DNA of 64,000 nt, from NCBI RefSeq assembly GCF_007000325.2, contig NZ_CP117268.1:1364001-1428000 (forward strand), read 5' to 3'. A program made the translations under genes and the position numbers. Of this stretch, positions 1-9,805 are shown piece after piece. Source of the DNA: Rhizobium rhododendri (GTDB taxonomy: Bacteria; Pseudomonadota; Alphaproteobacteria; Rhizobiales; Rhizobiaceae). The stretch's first letter is position 1. Each line of letters begins with the position of its first letter. The notes under the pieces are model-generated. The model saw only the letters and a list, made by a program, of their open reading frames with translations, was not told where the DNA came from and did not search any database.

Positions 1-15
1 TCAAAGGACTTTGCC

Positions 16-1803
16 ATGAACGCTTTTACCACGCGCCCCGAGATCCTCGGCACCTTCGGTGTTGTCACATCCACCCACTGGATCGCCTCGGCGGTCGGTA
101 TGAGCATCCTGGAAAAGGGAGGCAATGCATTCGACGCCGCTGTTGCTACCGGTTTCGTCCTGCAGATCATAGAACCGCATCTGTGCGGTCCAGGCGGCGA
201 TCTGCCGGCGCTGATCTATTCGAAGAAGAAGGGCAAGGTGGAGGTGATCTGCGCCCAGGGTCCCGCCCCGGCCGGCGCCACCATCGAGCACTACACGAGT
301 GAAGGCCTGACGCTCATTCCCGGCGATGGGCTGCTATCGACCGTCATTCCGGGCGCCTTCGACGGCTGGATGCTAATGCTGCGCGACTATGGCACGATGA
401 CCGTCCGCGATGTTCTTGAGCCGGCTATTTATTACGCCGAAAATGGCCATCCAGTCCTTCCCCGGGTTTCGGCAACCATCAAGGGCCTTTCCCAATTCTT
501 CGAAACGGAGTGGCCTACATCCCATGCCCACTGGCTTCCCGGCGGTTCTCATCCGGAGCCACATTCGAATTTTCGACAGCCGGCACTGGCCGAAACATGG
601 CGCCGGGTTATCGCCGAGGCGGAAAGCAAGCGCGGCCGCGAGGCGCAGGTCGATGCTGCCCGAGACGCATTCTACAAAGGGTTCATTGCCGAGGCGATCG
701 ATGGCTACGTGCGCAACAATGCGGTGATGGACGCGAGCGGAACAAGGCACAAGGGCGTACTGACCGGCGAAGACATGGCCGGCTGGTCGGCGACCGTCGA
801 GGCGCCGCAGACGTTCGACTATCATGGCTGGACGGTGGCAAAGACCGACACCTGGGGTCAGGGACCCGTCTTCCTGCAGGCGCTGTCGCTGTTGAAAGGC
901 TTCGATATCGCCGCGATGGACCCGGCGGGCGCCGATTTCGTCCACACCGTCACCGAGGCGATGAAGCTCGCCTTTGCCGACCGCGAGGTCTACTACGGCG
1001 ATCCCGATTTCTGCGACGTACCGCTCGACCACCTCCTGTCGGAAGCCTATGCTGCGGAACGTCGCAAGCTGATCGCACCCGAAGCCTCGATCGACCTGCG
1101 CCCCGGCAAGCTTGTGGGTTTCGAGGCCCAGTGGGACGCGACGATGGCCATGCTGGATAACTCGGCTGCCAAGTCGGGCGCCGTCTACGAGCCGACCATG
1201 TCGCATCTGACCGAAAAGCGCGGCGACACCGTGCATATCGACGTGATCGACCGCGAGGGCAACATGGTGTCCGTGACACCCTCGGGCGGCTGGCTGCAAT
1301 CGTCTCCGACCATTCCGGGCCTCGGCTTCTGCCTCAATTCCCGGGCCCAGATGTTCTGGCTGAAGCCTGGGCTGCCCTCGTCGCTTGCACCCGGCAAGCG
1401 GCCGAGGACCACCCTGACGCCGTCGATAGCACTCCACGAGGGCCGCCCGGCTCTGTCTTTCGGAACGCCCGGTGGCGACCAGCAAGACCAGTGGCAGCTG
1501 GTGTTCTTCCTGCACTACGTCCACCACAAGATGAACCTGCAGCAGGCGATCGACACGCCGCTGTTCCACACGACCCATTTTCCGAGCTCGTTCTATCCCC
1601 GCACCCGCGAGCCAGGCGGTTTGACGGTGGAGGCGAATTTCGGGTCGGAGGTGCTGGAAGCCCTGCGCGCCAAGGGTCACCGGTTGACGGTTGCGGACGA
1701 GTGGACCGTTGGCCGGCTGACTGCGGCCGGACGCGACGCCTGCGGCTTGCTCCGGGCAGCGGCCACACCGCGGCTAATGCAAGCCTATGCAGTGGGGCGT
1801 TGA
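16..1803 (+). CDS. gamma-glutamyltransferase family protein
   Basis: This is a 595-residue N-terminal nucleophile hydrolase of the gamma-glutamyltransferase family, which cleaves or transfers gamma-glutamyl groups from glutathione and similar peptides. The N-terminal part has the family look (GGNAFDAAVAT around residue 36, then CGPGGD). The GDTVH stretch places the likely autoprocessing and catalytic threonine at T405. It is followed by a glycine-rich loop, the PGKRPRTTL segment and the GTPGGD motif of the small subunit. No clear signal peptide is seen, so a cytoplasmic enzyme is more likely than a periplasmic one. The start has an AAAGGA site 7 bases upstream. The next gene follows with one spare base, and a peptide ABC ATPase comes after that, so imported gamma-glutamyl peptides are a likely substrate (inference). 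Confidence 0.92.
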   Translation: MNAFTTRPEILGTFGVVTSTHWIASAVGMSILEKGGNAFDAAVATGFVLQIIEPHLCGPGGDLPALIYSKKKGKVEVICAQGPAPAGATIEHYTSEGLTLIPGDGLLSTVIPGAFDGWMLMLRDYGTMTVRDVLEPAIYYAENGHPVLPRVSATIKGLSQFFETEWPTSHAHWLPGGSHPEPHSNFRQPALAETWRRVIAEAESKRGREAQVDAARDAFYKGFIAEAIDGYVRNNAVMDASGTRHKGVLTGEDMAGWSATVEAPQTFDYHGWTVAKTDTWGQGPVFLQALSLLKGFDIAAMDPAGADFVHTVTEAMKLAFADREVYYGDPDFCDVPLDHLLSEAYAAERRKLIAPEASIDLRPGKLVGFEAQWDATMAMLDNSAAKSGAVYEPTMSHLTEKRGDTVHIDVIDREGNMVSVTPSGGWLQSSPTIPGLGFCLNSRAQMFWLKPGLPSSLAPGKRPRTTLTPSIALHEGRPALSFGTPGGDQQDQWQLVFFLHYVHHKMNLQQAIDTPLFHTTHFPSSFYPRTREPGGLTVEANFGSEVLEALRAKGHRLTVADEWTVGRLTAAGRDACGLLRAAATPRLMQAYAVGR

Positions 1804-1804
1804 T

Positions 1805-2563
1805 ATGACCTGGTCCATCGTTACCCGCGATCCCGAAACCGGCCACCTCGCCATCGCCGTCGCCACGCGTTTTTTCGCGGTCGGCAGCATCGTGCCTCAT
1901 ATACGCGGGGGTGTCGGCGCCATCGCGACGCAGGCTTTCTCGAGCCCGCTCTATGGAACGGACGGCCTGATCATGTTGGCCGAGGGCAAGACGCCGCAGC
2001 AGACCATTGCTGCACTCACAAATCGCGACGACGGCCACGAGCAGCGTCAATTGCACCTGATCGACGGCAAGGGCCGCAACGCAGCCTTTACCGGGGGAAA
2101 ATGCATCGATTGGGCCGGCCATCTCGTCGACGAGAACGTTTCCGTTGCCGGCAACATGCTGTCCGGCCCGCAGGTGATCGCCAAAACGCTCGAGACATTC
2201 AAGAAGACGTCCGGAGCGCCGTTGGCCGAACGGCTGCTGGAAGCGATGCAGGCCGGCGAAGACGCCGGCGGCGACAAGCGCGGGCAGCAATCTGCAGCGC
2301 TCGTGATTTACCGCGACCAGGACTATGCCTGGCTCAACATCCGCGTCGACGACCACGCCGAACCGCTCGCCGAACTGCGGCGTCTCTACGCCGTGGCAAA
2401 GGAGCGCTACCTGCCCGTCGCCGAAACCGCGCCAACCCGGGAGAACCCGAGCGGCATGATCGACCGCAGCGCAATCGATGCGGAAATTGCGCGGATGGAG
2501 GCCGAGCGCAAGGCCGCCGGGCTATCGTCGGCCTCCTTTGCCACCTCGCCGAAATCCGTTTGA
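1805..2563 (+). CDS. DUF1028 family protein
   Basis: This 252-residue protein begins MTWSIVTRDPETGHLAIAVA, the typical N-terminus of the DUF1028 family, which has an Ntn-hydrolase-like fold and no firmly assigned reaction. An ATG six codons upstream is also open, but it lies inside the preceding gene. The ATG at 1805, just after the gamma-glutamyltransferase stop, gives the family N-terminus. The C-terminal third is charged and probably helical. The tight coupling to gamma-glutamyltransferase and a peptide importer ATPase suggests a role in processing peptides or gamma-glutamyl compounds, which is inference from context. Confidence 0.88.
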   Translation: MTWSIVTRDPETGHLAIAVATRFFAVGSIVPHIRGGVGAIATQAFSSPLYGTDGLIMLAEGKTPQQTIAALTNRDDGHEQRQLHLIDGKGRNAAFTGGKCIDWAGHLVDENVSVAGNMLSGPQVIAKTLETFKKTSGAPLAERLLEAMQAGEDAGGDKRGQQSAALVIYRDQDYAWLNIRVDDHAEPLAELRRLYAVAKERYLPVAETAPTRENPSGMIDRSAIDAEIARMEAERKAAGLSSASFATSPKSV

Positions 2564-2598
2564 AACTCGGCCGCCCATAGCAGATATCGAGGTACTCC

Positions 2599-4449
2599 AT
2601 GACCGATACAGCCGCTGAGAAGACCATGACCGGTGCAGTGCCGGTGCTGTCAGTCTCCCATCTGACGACCTCTTTTCGCGTCGATGGCCAGTGGCGTTCG
2701 GTCGTCCGCGACATCTCCTTCGATGTCATGCCCGGTGAAACCGTGGCGATTGTCGGGGAAAGCGGGTCGGGCAAGAGTGTGACCTCGCTGTCGATCATGC
2801 GCCTGCTTGCTGCCAACAGCAGCCGGATCGAGGGCAGCATCCTGCTTGGAGGCCGCGATATCCTTTCACTGTCCGACAAGGAAATGAGAGGCGTTCGCGG
2901 CAAGGACGTCGCGATGATCTTCCAGGAGCCGATGACCTCGCTCAATCCGATCTTCACCATCGGCCGCCAGATCTCGGAAGCACTCACCTGCCACGGCGAT
3001 ATTTCGAAGGCCGAGGCAAAGGCAGAGACCATTCGCCTCCTTGAGAAGGTGCGCATTCCCAACGCCGCCTCGCGCTTCAATGAGTATCCGCACCAGTTCT
3101 CTGGTGGCATGCGCCAGCGGGTGATGATTGCCATGGCGCTGGCCTCGAGGCCGAAGCTGTTGATCGCCGACGAGCCGACCACCGCGCTCGACGTAACGAT
3201 CCAGGGGCAGATCCTAGACCTCATCAAGATCCTGCAGGAGGAGGAAGGCATGTCCGTCCTCTTCATCACCCACGACATGGGCGTCGTCGCCGAAATTTCC
3301 GACCGCACCATCGTCATGTATCGCGGCGAAGCGGTCGAGAGCGGCGCGACCGACGATATCTTCCATCGCGGCAAGCATCCCTATACCCGGGCTCTCCTCT
3401 CCGCCGTCCCCCGCCTCGGTTCGATGACGGACAAGGCCTGGCCGCTGCGTTTCCCCGTCGTCGATGCGGCAACCGGTGTCCTCCAGCAACCGGGCGAGGT
3501 GGCAGACACCGTCGATCGCCGCCAGACGCCGATCCTCGACGTCAAGAACCTCACCACCCGCTTCGATATCCATGGCGGCCTGCTGGGGCGAAAGACCGGC
3601 GCCATCCATGCGGTGGAAAACGTCTCGTTCGATCTTTTTCAGGGCGAAACGCTGTCGCTTGTCGGCGAAAGCGGTTGCGGCAAGTCGACCACCGGGCGCT
3701 CCATCATGCGTCTCATAGAGCCCGATGGCGGAGAGGTGCATCTCGACGGCTACGACGTGATGAAGCTGGATTCACTGGCCCTTCGCCAGATGCGTCGCAG
3801 CATCCAGATGATCTTCCAGGACCCGTTCGCCAGCCTCAATCCCCGCCTGACCATCGGCTTTACCGTCGCCGAGCCCGTGATCGAGCACGGCCTCGCGACC
3901 CGCACCCAGGCGCGCGACAAGGCGGCCGACCTGCTGGAACGTGTCGGCCTGAAGGCCGACATGATGAGCCGCTACCCGCACGAGTTTTCCGGCGGCCAGC
4001 GTCAGCGCATCTGCATCGCCCGTGCCCTGGCGCTCGATCCGAAGGTCATCGTCGCCGACGAGAGCGTCTCGGCGCTCGATGTCTCCATCAAGGCGCAGGT
4101 CTGCAATCTGCTGATGGACCTGCAGCAGAGCCTGCACCTCGCCTTCCTGTTCATCTCCCACGACATGGCGGTTGTCGAGCGCGTCAGTCACCGTGTCGCC
4201 GTGATGTATCTGGGTGAGATCGTCGAGATCGGACCGCGCGCGGCGGTGTTCGAAAACCCGCAGCATCCCTATACGAAGAAACTCATCGCGGCGGTTCCAG
4301 TCCCCGATCCCTCGCGCCGGGGCATCAAGCGGGATATGTCGACGGATGAGCTCAGAAGCCCGATCCGTGCCATCGGCTATGAGCCGCCTGTACGCAGCTA
4401 CCGCGAAGTATCTGCCGGTCACCTCGTGCGGCTCGACGAGCCCGCCTGA
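2599..4449 (+). CDS. double-domain peptide/glutathione-type ABC importer ATPase
   Basis: A 616-residue protein carries two complete ABC ATPase domains in tandem, as in GsiA of the glutathione importer and in fused Dpp/Opp ATPases. Domain 1 has a Walker A at residues 53-60 (GESGSGKS) and a signature near 167 (FSGGMRQR). Domain 2 has a Walker A near 356 (GESGCGKS) and a signature near 463 (FSGGQRQR). Each domain is followed by the C-terminal extension typical of oligopeptide transporters. No permease or binding-protein genes lie downstream, so they are probably upstream of the window. Its partner gamma-glutamyltransferase favours glutathione or gamma-glutamyl peptides as substrate (inference). 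Confidence 0.93.
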   Translation: MTDTAAEKTMTGAVPVLSVSHLTTSFRVDGQWRSVVRDISFDVMPGETVAIVGESGSGKSVTSLSIMRLLAANSSRIEGSILLGGRDILSLSDKEMRGVRGKDVAMIFQEPMTSLNPIFTIGRQISEALTCHGDISKAEAKAETIRLLEKVRIPNAASRFNEYPHQFSGGMRQRVMIAMALASRPKLLIADEPTTALDVTIQGQILDLIKILQEEEGMSVLFITHDMGVVAEISDRTIVMYRGEAVESGATDDIFHRGKHPYTRALLSAVPRLGSMTDKAWPLRFPVVDAATGVLQQPGEVADTVDRRQTPILDVKNLTTRFDIHGGLLGRKTGAIHAVENVSFDLFQGETLSLVGESGCGKSTTGRSIMRLIEPDGGEVHLDGYDVMKLDSLALRQMRRSIQMIFQDPFASLNPRLTIGFTVAEPVIEHGLATRTQARDKAADLLERVGLKADMMSRYPHEFSGGQRQRICIARALALDPKVIVADESVSALDVSIKAQVCNLLMDLQQSLHLAFLFISHDMAVVERVSHRVAVMYLGEIVEIGPRAAVFENPQHPYTKKLIAAVPVPDPSRRGIKRDMSTDELRSPIRAIGYEPPVRSYREVSAGHLVRLDEPA

Positions 4450-4494
4450 CCGGCAGTTTGCGCAGACCCTATCCGGGCTCTGATGTCGTGATCA

Positions 4495-5556
4495 TCATGC
4501 GTCCTGCAGATAGGGCGCGATCAGGCTGAGGTCGGCTTCGCTCAGGCGATCGGTGGCGGTGTTTTTCTGGTGCCAGTAGGGGTATTGCAGCCAGGCTTGG
4601 CTGACCTTGTCGAGCCCTGCCCGCTCCTCGTCGGTAAGCTTGAGTTCGGCAGCAGCAAGGTTGTCCCTGAACTGCGCTTCCGTGCGGCCGCCGATGATGA
4701 CGGAGGTCACGCCCTTGCGGCCGATCAACCAGGCAAGAGCCACTTGGGCGGCAGACACGCCACGGCTGTCGCCGATTTCAACCAGCGCGTCGACGATCTT
4801 CCAGAGGCGGTCTTCGTCGCGGATCGGCGGTTCGGTCCAGCCGGCAAACTGGCGCGTACCTTCGGGAGCTGCCTGATTGCGGCGATGCTTGCCTGACAGA
4901 AGACCGCCGGAAATCGGGCTCCAGATCAGGATACCGAGACCCTGGTCGATGCTGATCGGGATGAGTTCGTTTTCAGCGTCGCGGCTTTCCAGCGTGTAGT
5001 GGATCTGCTGGCTGACAAAGCGCTGGTAACGATCACGCTCGGCAACGCCAAGCGCCTTCATGATGTGCCAGCCGGAAAAATTGGAGCAGCCGATATAGCG
5101 GACCTTGCCCTGACGCACGAGCGTATCCAGCGCCTCCATGGTTTCCTCGACCGGCGTCGTCCCGTCCCATTCGTGGACTTGATAGAGGTCTATGACGTCG
5201 GTCTTCATGCGCTTGAGGCTGGCTTCGCAACCGGCGATCAGGTGCTGGCGGGAGAGGCCGCTGCTGTTCGGGCCTTCGCCCATCGGGAAGCGCACCTTGG
5301 TGGCGACCAGCACATCGTTCTTGCGGGGCCCACCGATGATCTCGCCGAGAATTTCCTCGCAGACACCTTGCGAATAGGCGTCGGCCGTGTCGATTAGGTT
5401 GACGCCGGCATCGACGCAGATATCGACGAGGCGCCGCGCCTCGTTGACGCCGAGATCACCGACGGTCTTCGCCCAGCCGACACCGCCGAAGGTCATGGTG
5501 CCCATCGTGATCGTCGAGACTTTCAGGCCCGAACGGCCGAGTTGCCGATATTCCAT
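4495..5556 (-). CDS. aldo/keto reductase
   Basis: A 353-residue NAD(P)H-dependent aldo/keto reductase. It begins MEYRQLGRSGLKVSTITMGT, as usual for the family. Visible elements are the active-site DTADAYSQG with the conserved Asp and Tyr, the catalytic Lys in VATKVRF, and the His in YQVHEWD. The cofactor-binding end (GVTSVIIGGRTEAQFRDNL) is intact. The start at 5556 is chosen because GGGAGAGA sits just upstream; a start ten codons earlier is open but less likely. It converges with the peptide ATPase gene and is transcribed away from kdpE. The substrate cannot be deduced. Confidence 0.92.
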   Translation of the reverse strand: MEYRQLGRSGLKVSTITMGTMTFGGVGWAKTVGDLGVNEARRLVDICVDAGVNLIDTADAYSQGVCEEILGEIIGGPRKNDVLVATKVRFPMGEGPNSSGLSRQHLIAGCEASLKRMKTDVIDLYQVHEWDGTTPVEETMEALDTLVRQGKVRYIGCSNFSGWHIMKALGVAERDRYQRFVSQQIHYTLESRDAENELIPISIDQGLGILIWSPISGGLLSGKHRRNQAAPEGTRQFAGWTEPPIRDEDRLWKIVDALVEIGDSRGVSAAQVALAWLIGRKGVTSVIIGGRTEAQFRDNLAAAELKLTDEERAGLDKVSQAWLQYPYWHQKNTATDRLSEADLSLIAPYLQDA

Positions 5557-5732
5557 TTCTCTCTCCCATTTTCGCACCGGCTCCAATCGCCGGTCAATTC
5601 CGCCCCGACTGAACCAATGATAAGACCGACAGTTGCATCCTTATCAAATGACACATGCGACGTTATGTACAGTATAGGGCCAGCTGCTGGTGAAGTTGCC
5701 TGCGTTATTACAGATGTCAGACGTGCAATGCG

Positions 5733-6425
5733 TCAGTCGGGTGCCCGCAGCCGGTAGCCGACGCCCGTTTCCGTGGTGATATAAACCGGCTGGTCGGGCG
5801 ATGCCTCGATCTTCTGCCTGAGTTGACGGACATAGACGCGCAGATACTGCACGTCGGCGGCAGGTCCCCAGACCTGTTTCAGGACGAACTGATGCGTCAG
5901 CACCTTGCCGGCATGTTGCGCCATGACGCGGAGGATGTCGTACTCCTTTGGCGACAATTTGACCTCGACGCCATCCACCCGGACGATCCGCTTGACGAGA
6001 TCGACGGATAGTCCTCCGGTCTGGAAAATGGCCTTCTCACCCTGTTGCTGCAGCCGGTGTCTCAAGGCGACGCGTATGCGGGCGGCAAGTTCGTTGACGC
6101 CGAAGGGCTTGGTCACATAGTCGTCAGCGCCGATTTCCAGCGCTTGGACGATGCCGCCCTCGTCCGTCCGGCTGGAGAGAATGACGACAGGGATGATCAC
6201 CCCCTCGTCGCGCCATTGCTGCAGCATTTCGTGACCGGGTTTGTCCGGCAGTCCGAGATCGAGGATGATGAGGTCAGGCGGCTCGTTCTTGACAAGCCGG
6301 GCCGCCGAGAGGGCATCGGCAGCCTCGATGACATCGTAGCCCTGCGCCGTCAGCCCGACGCGCAGGAGCCGACGGATCGGTGGTTCATCGTCGACGATGA
6401 GGATCTTGATCGCTGCGCCTGTCAT
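5733..6425 (-). CDS. kdpE: KdpE response regulator
   Basis: A 230-residue OmpR-type response regulator, the last gene of the kdp locus. The receiver domain has the acidic pair D12/D13, the likely phosphoacceptor D56 (LIILDLGLP) and the conserved lysine in DDYVTKPFG. The C-terminal winged helix includes LSPKEYDIL and the ending [11 protein letters not shown]. It overlaps the kdpD stop by four bases (ATGA), so the two are translationally coupled. By family knowledge it activates kdpFABC transcription under potassium limitation or osmotic stress. Confidence 0.96.
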   Translation of the reverse strand: MTGAAIKILIVDDEPPIRRLLRVGLTAQGYDVIEAADALSAARLVKNEPPDLIILDLGLPDKPGHEMLQQWRDEGVIIPVVILSSRTDEGGIVQALEIGADDYVTKPFGVNELAARIRVALRHRLQQQGEKAIFQTGGLSVDLVKRIVRVDGVEVKLSPKEYDILRVMAQHAGKVLTHQFVLKQVWGPAADVQYLRVYVRQLRQKIEASPDQPVYITTETGVGYRLRAPD

Positions 6426-9160
6426 CTGAGATCTTCCATTGGGTGAGCGTCGATTGCGCGCGGCAGGCGAATGGTGAAGGCGGCGCCTGCCCGGTCGATA
6501 CGGTTTGCTGCCGTGACGGTGCCACCCATCGCCTCGACGAAGCCGCGGCAGATCGACAATCCGAGGCCTGTCCCGGCGCGCACCTGGTCTCCCTTGCGGA
6601 CGCGGTAGAACGTGTCGAACACGCGTTCGAGGTCATCGCCCGGAATGCCCGGTCCCTCGTCGGCCACCTCGACGAAGACGTTGTAGGGATTGGCCCAGCT
6701 GCGGATACTGATGGTCGACCCCTCCGGGGCATATTTTGCGGCGTTGTCGAGGAGGTTGAAGAACACCTGCTCGAGAAGCACCGGATCGACGCGCACCATC
6801 GGCAGGTCTGCGGCAATTTGCAGCTGCGTCTGGTGGTGGGCGAGGATTTTGGCGCTCCGCCGAAGCGCGCTGCCGGCGATATCCTCTATGAAGTACAGCG
6901 CACTGTTCGGCTCCATCGCGCCCGACCCGATGCGCGTCATGTCGAGAAGGTTGGCAATGAAGCGGTTCAGCCGTTCGGATTCGTCAACGATGGTCGACAG
7001 TAGGTCGGCGCGGTCCTCGGCAGTCATCGAATCCAGATAGTCGCGCAACGTCCCGGCAGCACCGAGGATGGCCGCCAGCGGCGTCTTCAGATCATGGGAA
7101 ATGGAGGTCAGCAATGCCGATCGCAACCGATCCGCTTCGACGGCAAGCTTGGCGCGGTCGACGTCGCCGACGAGCTGAATGCGCTCGATGGCGAGTGCGG
7201 CCTGATCCGCCAGCGCGTCCAGCAGGCGCTGCTGCTCCGGCGTCAGCAGCGGGCCGTCGCGCCGATCGCTGTCGAGGCCGATCACGCCGACGGCCGAGCG
7301 GCCGGTGCGCAGCGGAACATAGAGGCGCTTGGCGCCTGGCAGCGTATCGGCGCCGCGACCGGCGGCGTGGTTATGATCCCAGGCCCAGCGCGCAGCCGCG
7401 ATGTCGGCGTCGTCCAGCGTGTCGTCCGGCGGATAGCCCGCCTTGACGGCAATCGTGCCGTCTTCCGGCAACAGCAGCACGACGCGAACCTTGAGCATGG
7501 AGGCCAGCTGGAAGGCCGTTGCCCACAGAACGTCGTCCAGCGTGCCGGTGCCGGCGAGCTTCTTCGAAAACAGATACAGGTCTTCAGTGGTCCGGGCGCG
7601 ATGGCGGGCGGCAGCGGCTTGCCGTTGCACCGTTGCCGTCAGGTTGCTGGCGATGATCGCCACGCCGAAAAAAAAGAACAGCGCCAGCACGCTTTCGGGA
7701 TCGCTGATCGTGAAGGTGTAGCGCGGCGGCAGAAAGAAGAAATTGAAGGCCAGCGAACCGAGCACCGATGAATAGAGCGCTGGCCGCAGCCCGTGCATGA
7801 CAGCCGAGGTCAGCACCGCCATCAGGAAGACGAGTGCCAGGTTGCGGACATCGAGGAACTGGTCGAGGAGTGCGCCGACCATCAGCGCGATGACGACATA
7901 ACCGGTGGCAAGGAGATAGGCTTTCAAGTCGAACGACGGAACGGCTGTGGCGCTGGCGACACCCCGTCCTGCCACCGGCGCATCCTTGTCGTTGCCGGAA
8001 ATGACGTGGACGCTGATATCGCCGGCGCGCCGGATCAGCGCGTCCGATGCCGACCCCAAGAAGGTGTCCCGCCAGCGCCGCTTGCGCGGTGCGCTGGTGA
8101 CGATATGGGTGACGTTCTGGCTGGCGGCGTGCTGCAGCAGTTCCTCGGCGACGTCCCGCCCCGGAATGGTGATCGCCTCGCCGCCCAGCTGTTCGGCAAG
8201 CCTCAGGGTGGCCGCGATCGTGTCGCGCTCCGTCTCCGAGAGATTGATCGAACGGTTTGTCTCCACATAGACCGCCGACCACCGCGCCCGAAGGCGCGAT
8301 GCCATCCGCGCCCCGTAGCGCACCAGCGATGCCGAGCGCGGATCTTCATCGACGGAGACGAGAATACGCTCGCCGGCGGCCCAGGGCCCGGCAATCGCAT
8401 TGGCCTGCATGTGCGTCAAAAGCTGGTCGTCGACGCGCTGGGCAGTGCGGCGCAAGGCCAGTTCACGCAGGGCCGTGAGGTTGCCCGGCGTAAAATAGTT
8501 CGTCAGCGCCCGCTCCGCCGTCTTGGCGACATAGACCTTGCCGTCGTGCAGGCGCTTGATGAGATCGTCCGGCGTCAAGTCGATGATCTCGACGTCGTCG
8601 GCCATGTCGATGATCGAGTCCGGAACTGTCTCGCGAACCCGGATTCGGGTGATCTGCGATACGACGTCGTTGAGGCTTTCGACGTGCTGGATGTTCAGGG
8701 TCGTGTAGACGTTGATCCCGCGGTCGAGCAGCTCCTTGACATCGAGGTAGCGTTTCGGGTGGCGGCTGCCCTCCGCGTTGGTGTGGGCCAGCTCGTCGAC
8801 CAGCACCCAGTCCGGTCGCCGGGCGAGGATAGCGTCGAGATCCATCTCCTCGAGCAGCTGCCCCTTGTAGGGCAGCTTGACGCGCGGGACGATCTCGAAG
8901 CCGGAAAGCAGGGCCTGCGTTTCCGTGCGCCCATGGGTCTCGACGACGCCGATGACGACGTCGAAACCGTCGGCGATCTTGGCTCGCCCGGAGACAAGCA
9001 TCTCGTAGGTCTTGCCGACCCCCGGAGCAGCACCCAGAAAGATCTTCAGGCGACCGCGTGTTTCCGCCCGGGCCTTCTCCAACAGGGCGTCGGGTGAAGG
9101 TCTCAGCAATTGATCGCGGTCGCCTGCAGACATGACGTCGTTCTTTCGCAATTGGCCCAT
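6422..9160 (-). CDS. kdpD: KdpD osmosensitive sensor histidine kinase
   Basis: A 912-residue sensor kinase with the full KdpD order. The N-terminal KdpD domain has a Walker-like loop (GAAPGVGKT, residues 43-51). A Usp-like domain, a four-helix DUF4118 membrane block (about 400-500) and a GAF-like segment follow. The histidine kinase has H689 in SISHDLKTP and N, G1 and G2 boxes near the C-terminus ([29 protein letters not shown]). The first ATG at 9160 has no good ribosome site; the ATG at 9133 (MSAGDRDQ) is possible. It senses low K+ or high ionic strength and phosphorylates KdpE. Confidence 0.96.
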   Translation of the reverse strand: MGQLRKNDVMSAGDRDQLLRPSPDALLEKARAETRGRLKIFLGAAPGVGKTYEMLVSGRAKIADGFDVVIGVVETHGRTETQALLSGFEIVPRVKLPYKGQLLEEMDLDAILARRPDWVLVDELAHTNAEGSRHPKRYLDVKELLDRGINVYTTLNIQHVESLNDVVSQITRIRVRETVPDSIIDMADDVEIIDLTPDDLIKRLHDGKVYVAKTAERALTNYFTPGNLTALRELALRRTAQRVDDQLLTHMQANAIAGPWAAGERILVSVDEDPRSASLVRYGARMASRLRARWSAVYVETNRSINLSETERDTIAATLRLAEQLGGEAITIPGRDVAEELLQHAASQNVTHIVTSAPRKRRWRDTFLGSASDALIRRAGDISVHVISGNDKDAPVAGRGVASATAVPSFDLKAYLLATGYVVIALMVGALLDQFLDVRNLALVFLMAVLTSAVMHGLRPALYSSVLGSLAFNFFFLPPRYTFTISDPESVLALFFFFGVAIIASNLTATVQRQAAAARHRARTTEDLYLFSKKLAGTGTLDDVLWATAFQLASMLKVRVVLLLPEDGTIAVKAGYPPDDTLDDADIAAARWAWDHNHAAGRGADTLPGAKRLYVPLRTGRSAVGVIGLDSDRRDGPLLTPEQQRLLDALADQAALAIERIQLVGDVDRAKLAVEADRLRSALLTSISHDLKTPLAAILGAAGTLRDYLDSMTAEDRADLLSTIVDESERLNRFIANLLDMTRIGSGAMEPNSALYFIEDIAGSALRRSAKILAHHQTQLQIAADLPMVRVDPVLLEQVFFNLLDNAAKYAPEGSTISIRSWANPYNVFVEVADEGPGIPGDDLERVFDTFYRVRKGDQVRAGTGLGLSICRGFVEAMGGTVTAANRIDRAGAAFTIRLPRAIDAHPMEDLR

Positions 9161-9183
9161 GCCCGGGGGCGGGCCAAGGCCTG

Positions 9184-9750
9184 TTAGGTGGCCATGGCGT
9201 CAAGAGCCTGGTTGAGAGCCAGAACGTTGACCGTGGCCTCGCCCAGAATGCCGAGTTCGCGGCCCTGGACGACAGTGTCAATCAACGTCTTTACCTTGGC
9301 TTCGTCCAAGTTGCGAGCCTTGGCAATCCGGGGTACCTGAAAGTATGCCGCCTCCGGAGAAATGGCCGGATCGAGGCCGCTGCCGGAAGCGGTCACGAGA
9401 TCGGCGGGCACCTCTGCATTCGGATTAGTAGCCTTGGCGGCCTCATAGTCGGCCTTCACGCGGTCGATCAGCTTCTTCGAGGTCGGGCCGAGGTTGGAGC
9501 CCCCGGAACTGGCAGCATTATAGCCATCGCCGGCAGCAGACGGACGTCCGTGGAAATATCGGTCGCTGGCAAACGCCTGTCCGATCAGCCTGGAGCCGAT
9601 GACCTTGCCGTCCTTGACGACAAGACTGCCGGCGGCCTGTGTCGGAAACAGCGCCTGGGCGGCGCCGGTCATTGCCAGCGGATAAAGAAGGCCGGTGAGA
9701 GCCGTGGTCACGACGATCATCACAATGGCGGGGCGGAGCTGGTTCAGCAT
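9184..9750 (-). CDS. kdpC: KdpC, potassium-transporting ATPase subunit C
   Basis: A 188-residue KdpC subunit. A single N-terminal membrane helix ([20 protein letters not shown]) is followed by an extracytoplasmic domain containing [19 protein letters not shown] and the conserved DPAISPEAA. KdpC stabilises the KdpFABC complex and affects ATP affinity. It lies between kdpB and kdpD in the standard order, 55 bases after kdpB. Confidence 0.96.
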   Translation of the reverse strand: MLNQLRPAIVMIVVTTALTGLLYPLAMTGAAQALFPTQAAGSLVVKDGKVIGSRLIGQAFASDRYFHGRPSAAGDGYNAASSGGSNLGPTSKKLIDRVKADYEAAKATNPNAEVPADLVTASGSGLDPAISPEAAYFQVPRIAKARNLDEAKVKTLIDTVVQGRELGILGEATVNVLALNQALDAMAT

Positions 9751-9805
9751 TTATGAGTACTCCCTGGTTGGGGTGAAAGCGAGAATGCGGCGGTGGCGAC
9801 GCGGG

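Noticed and set aside
373..1680. 435-codon open frame on the minus strand
   Set aside because: It lies antisense within the gamma-glutamyltransferase gene, is arginine-rich and resembles no family. It is a high-GC shadow.
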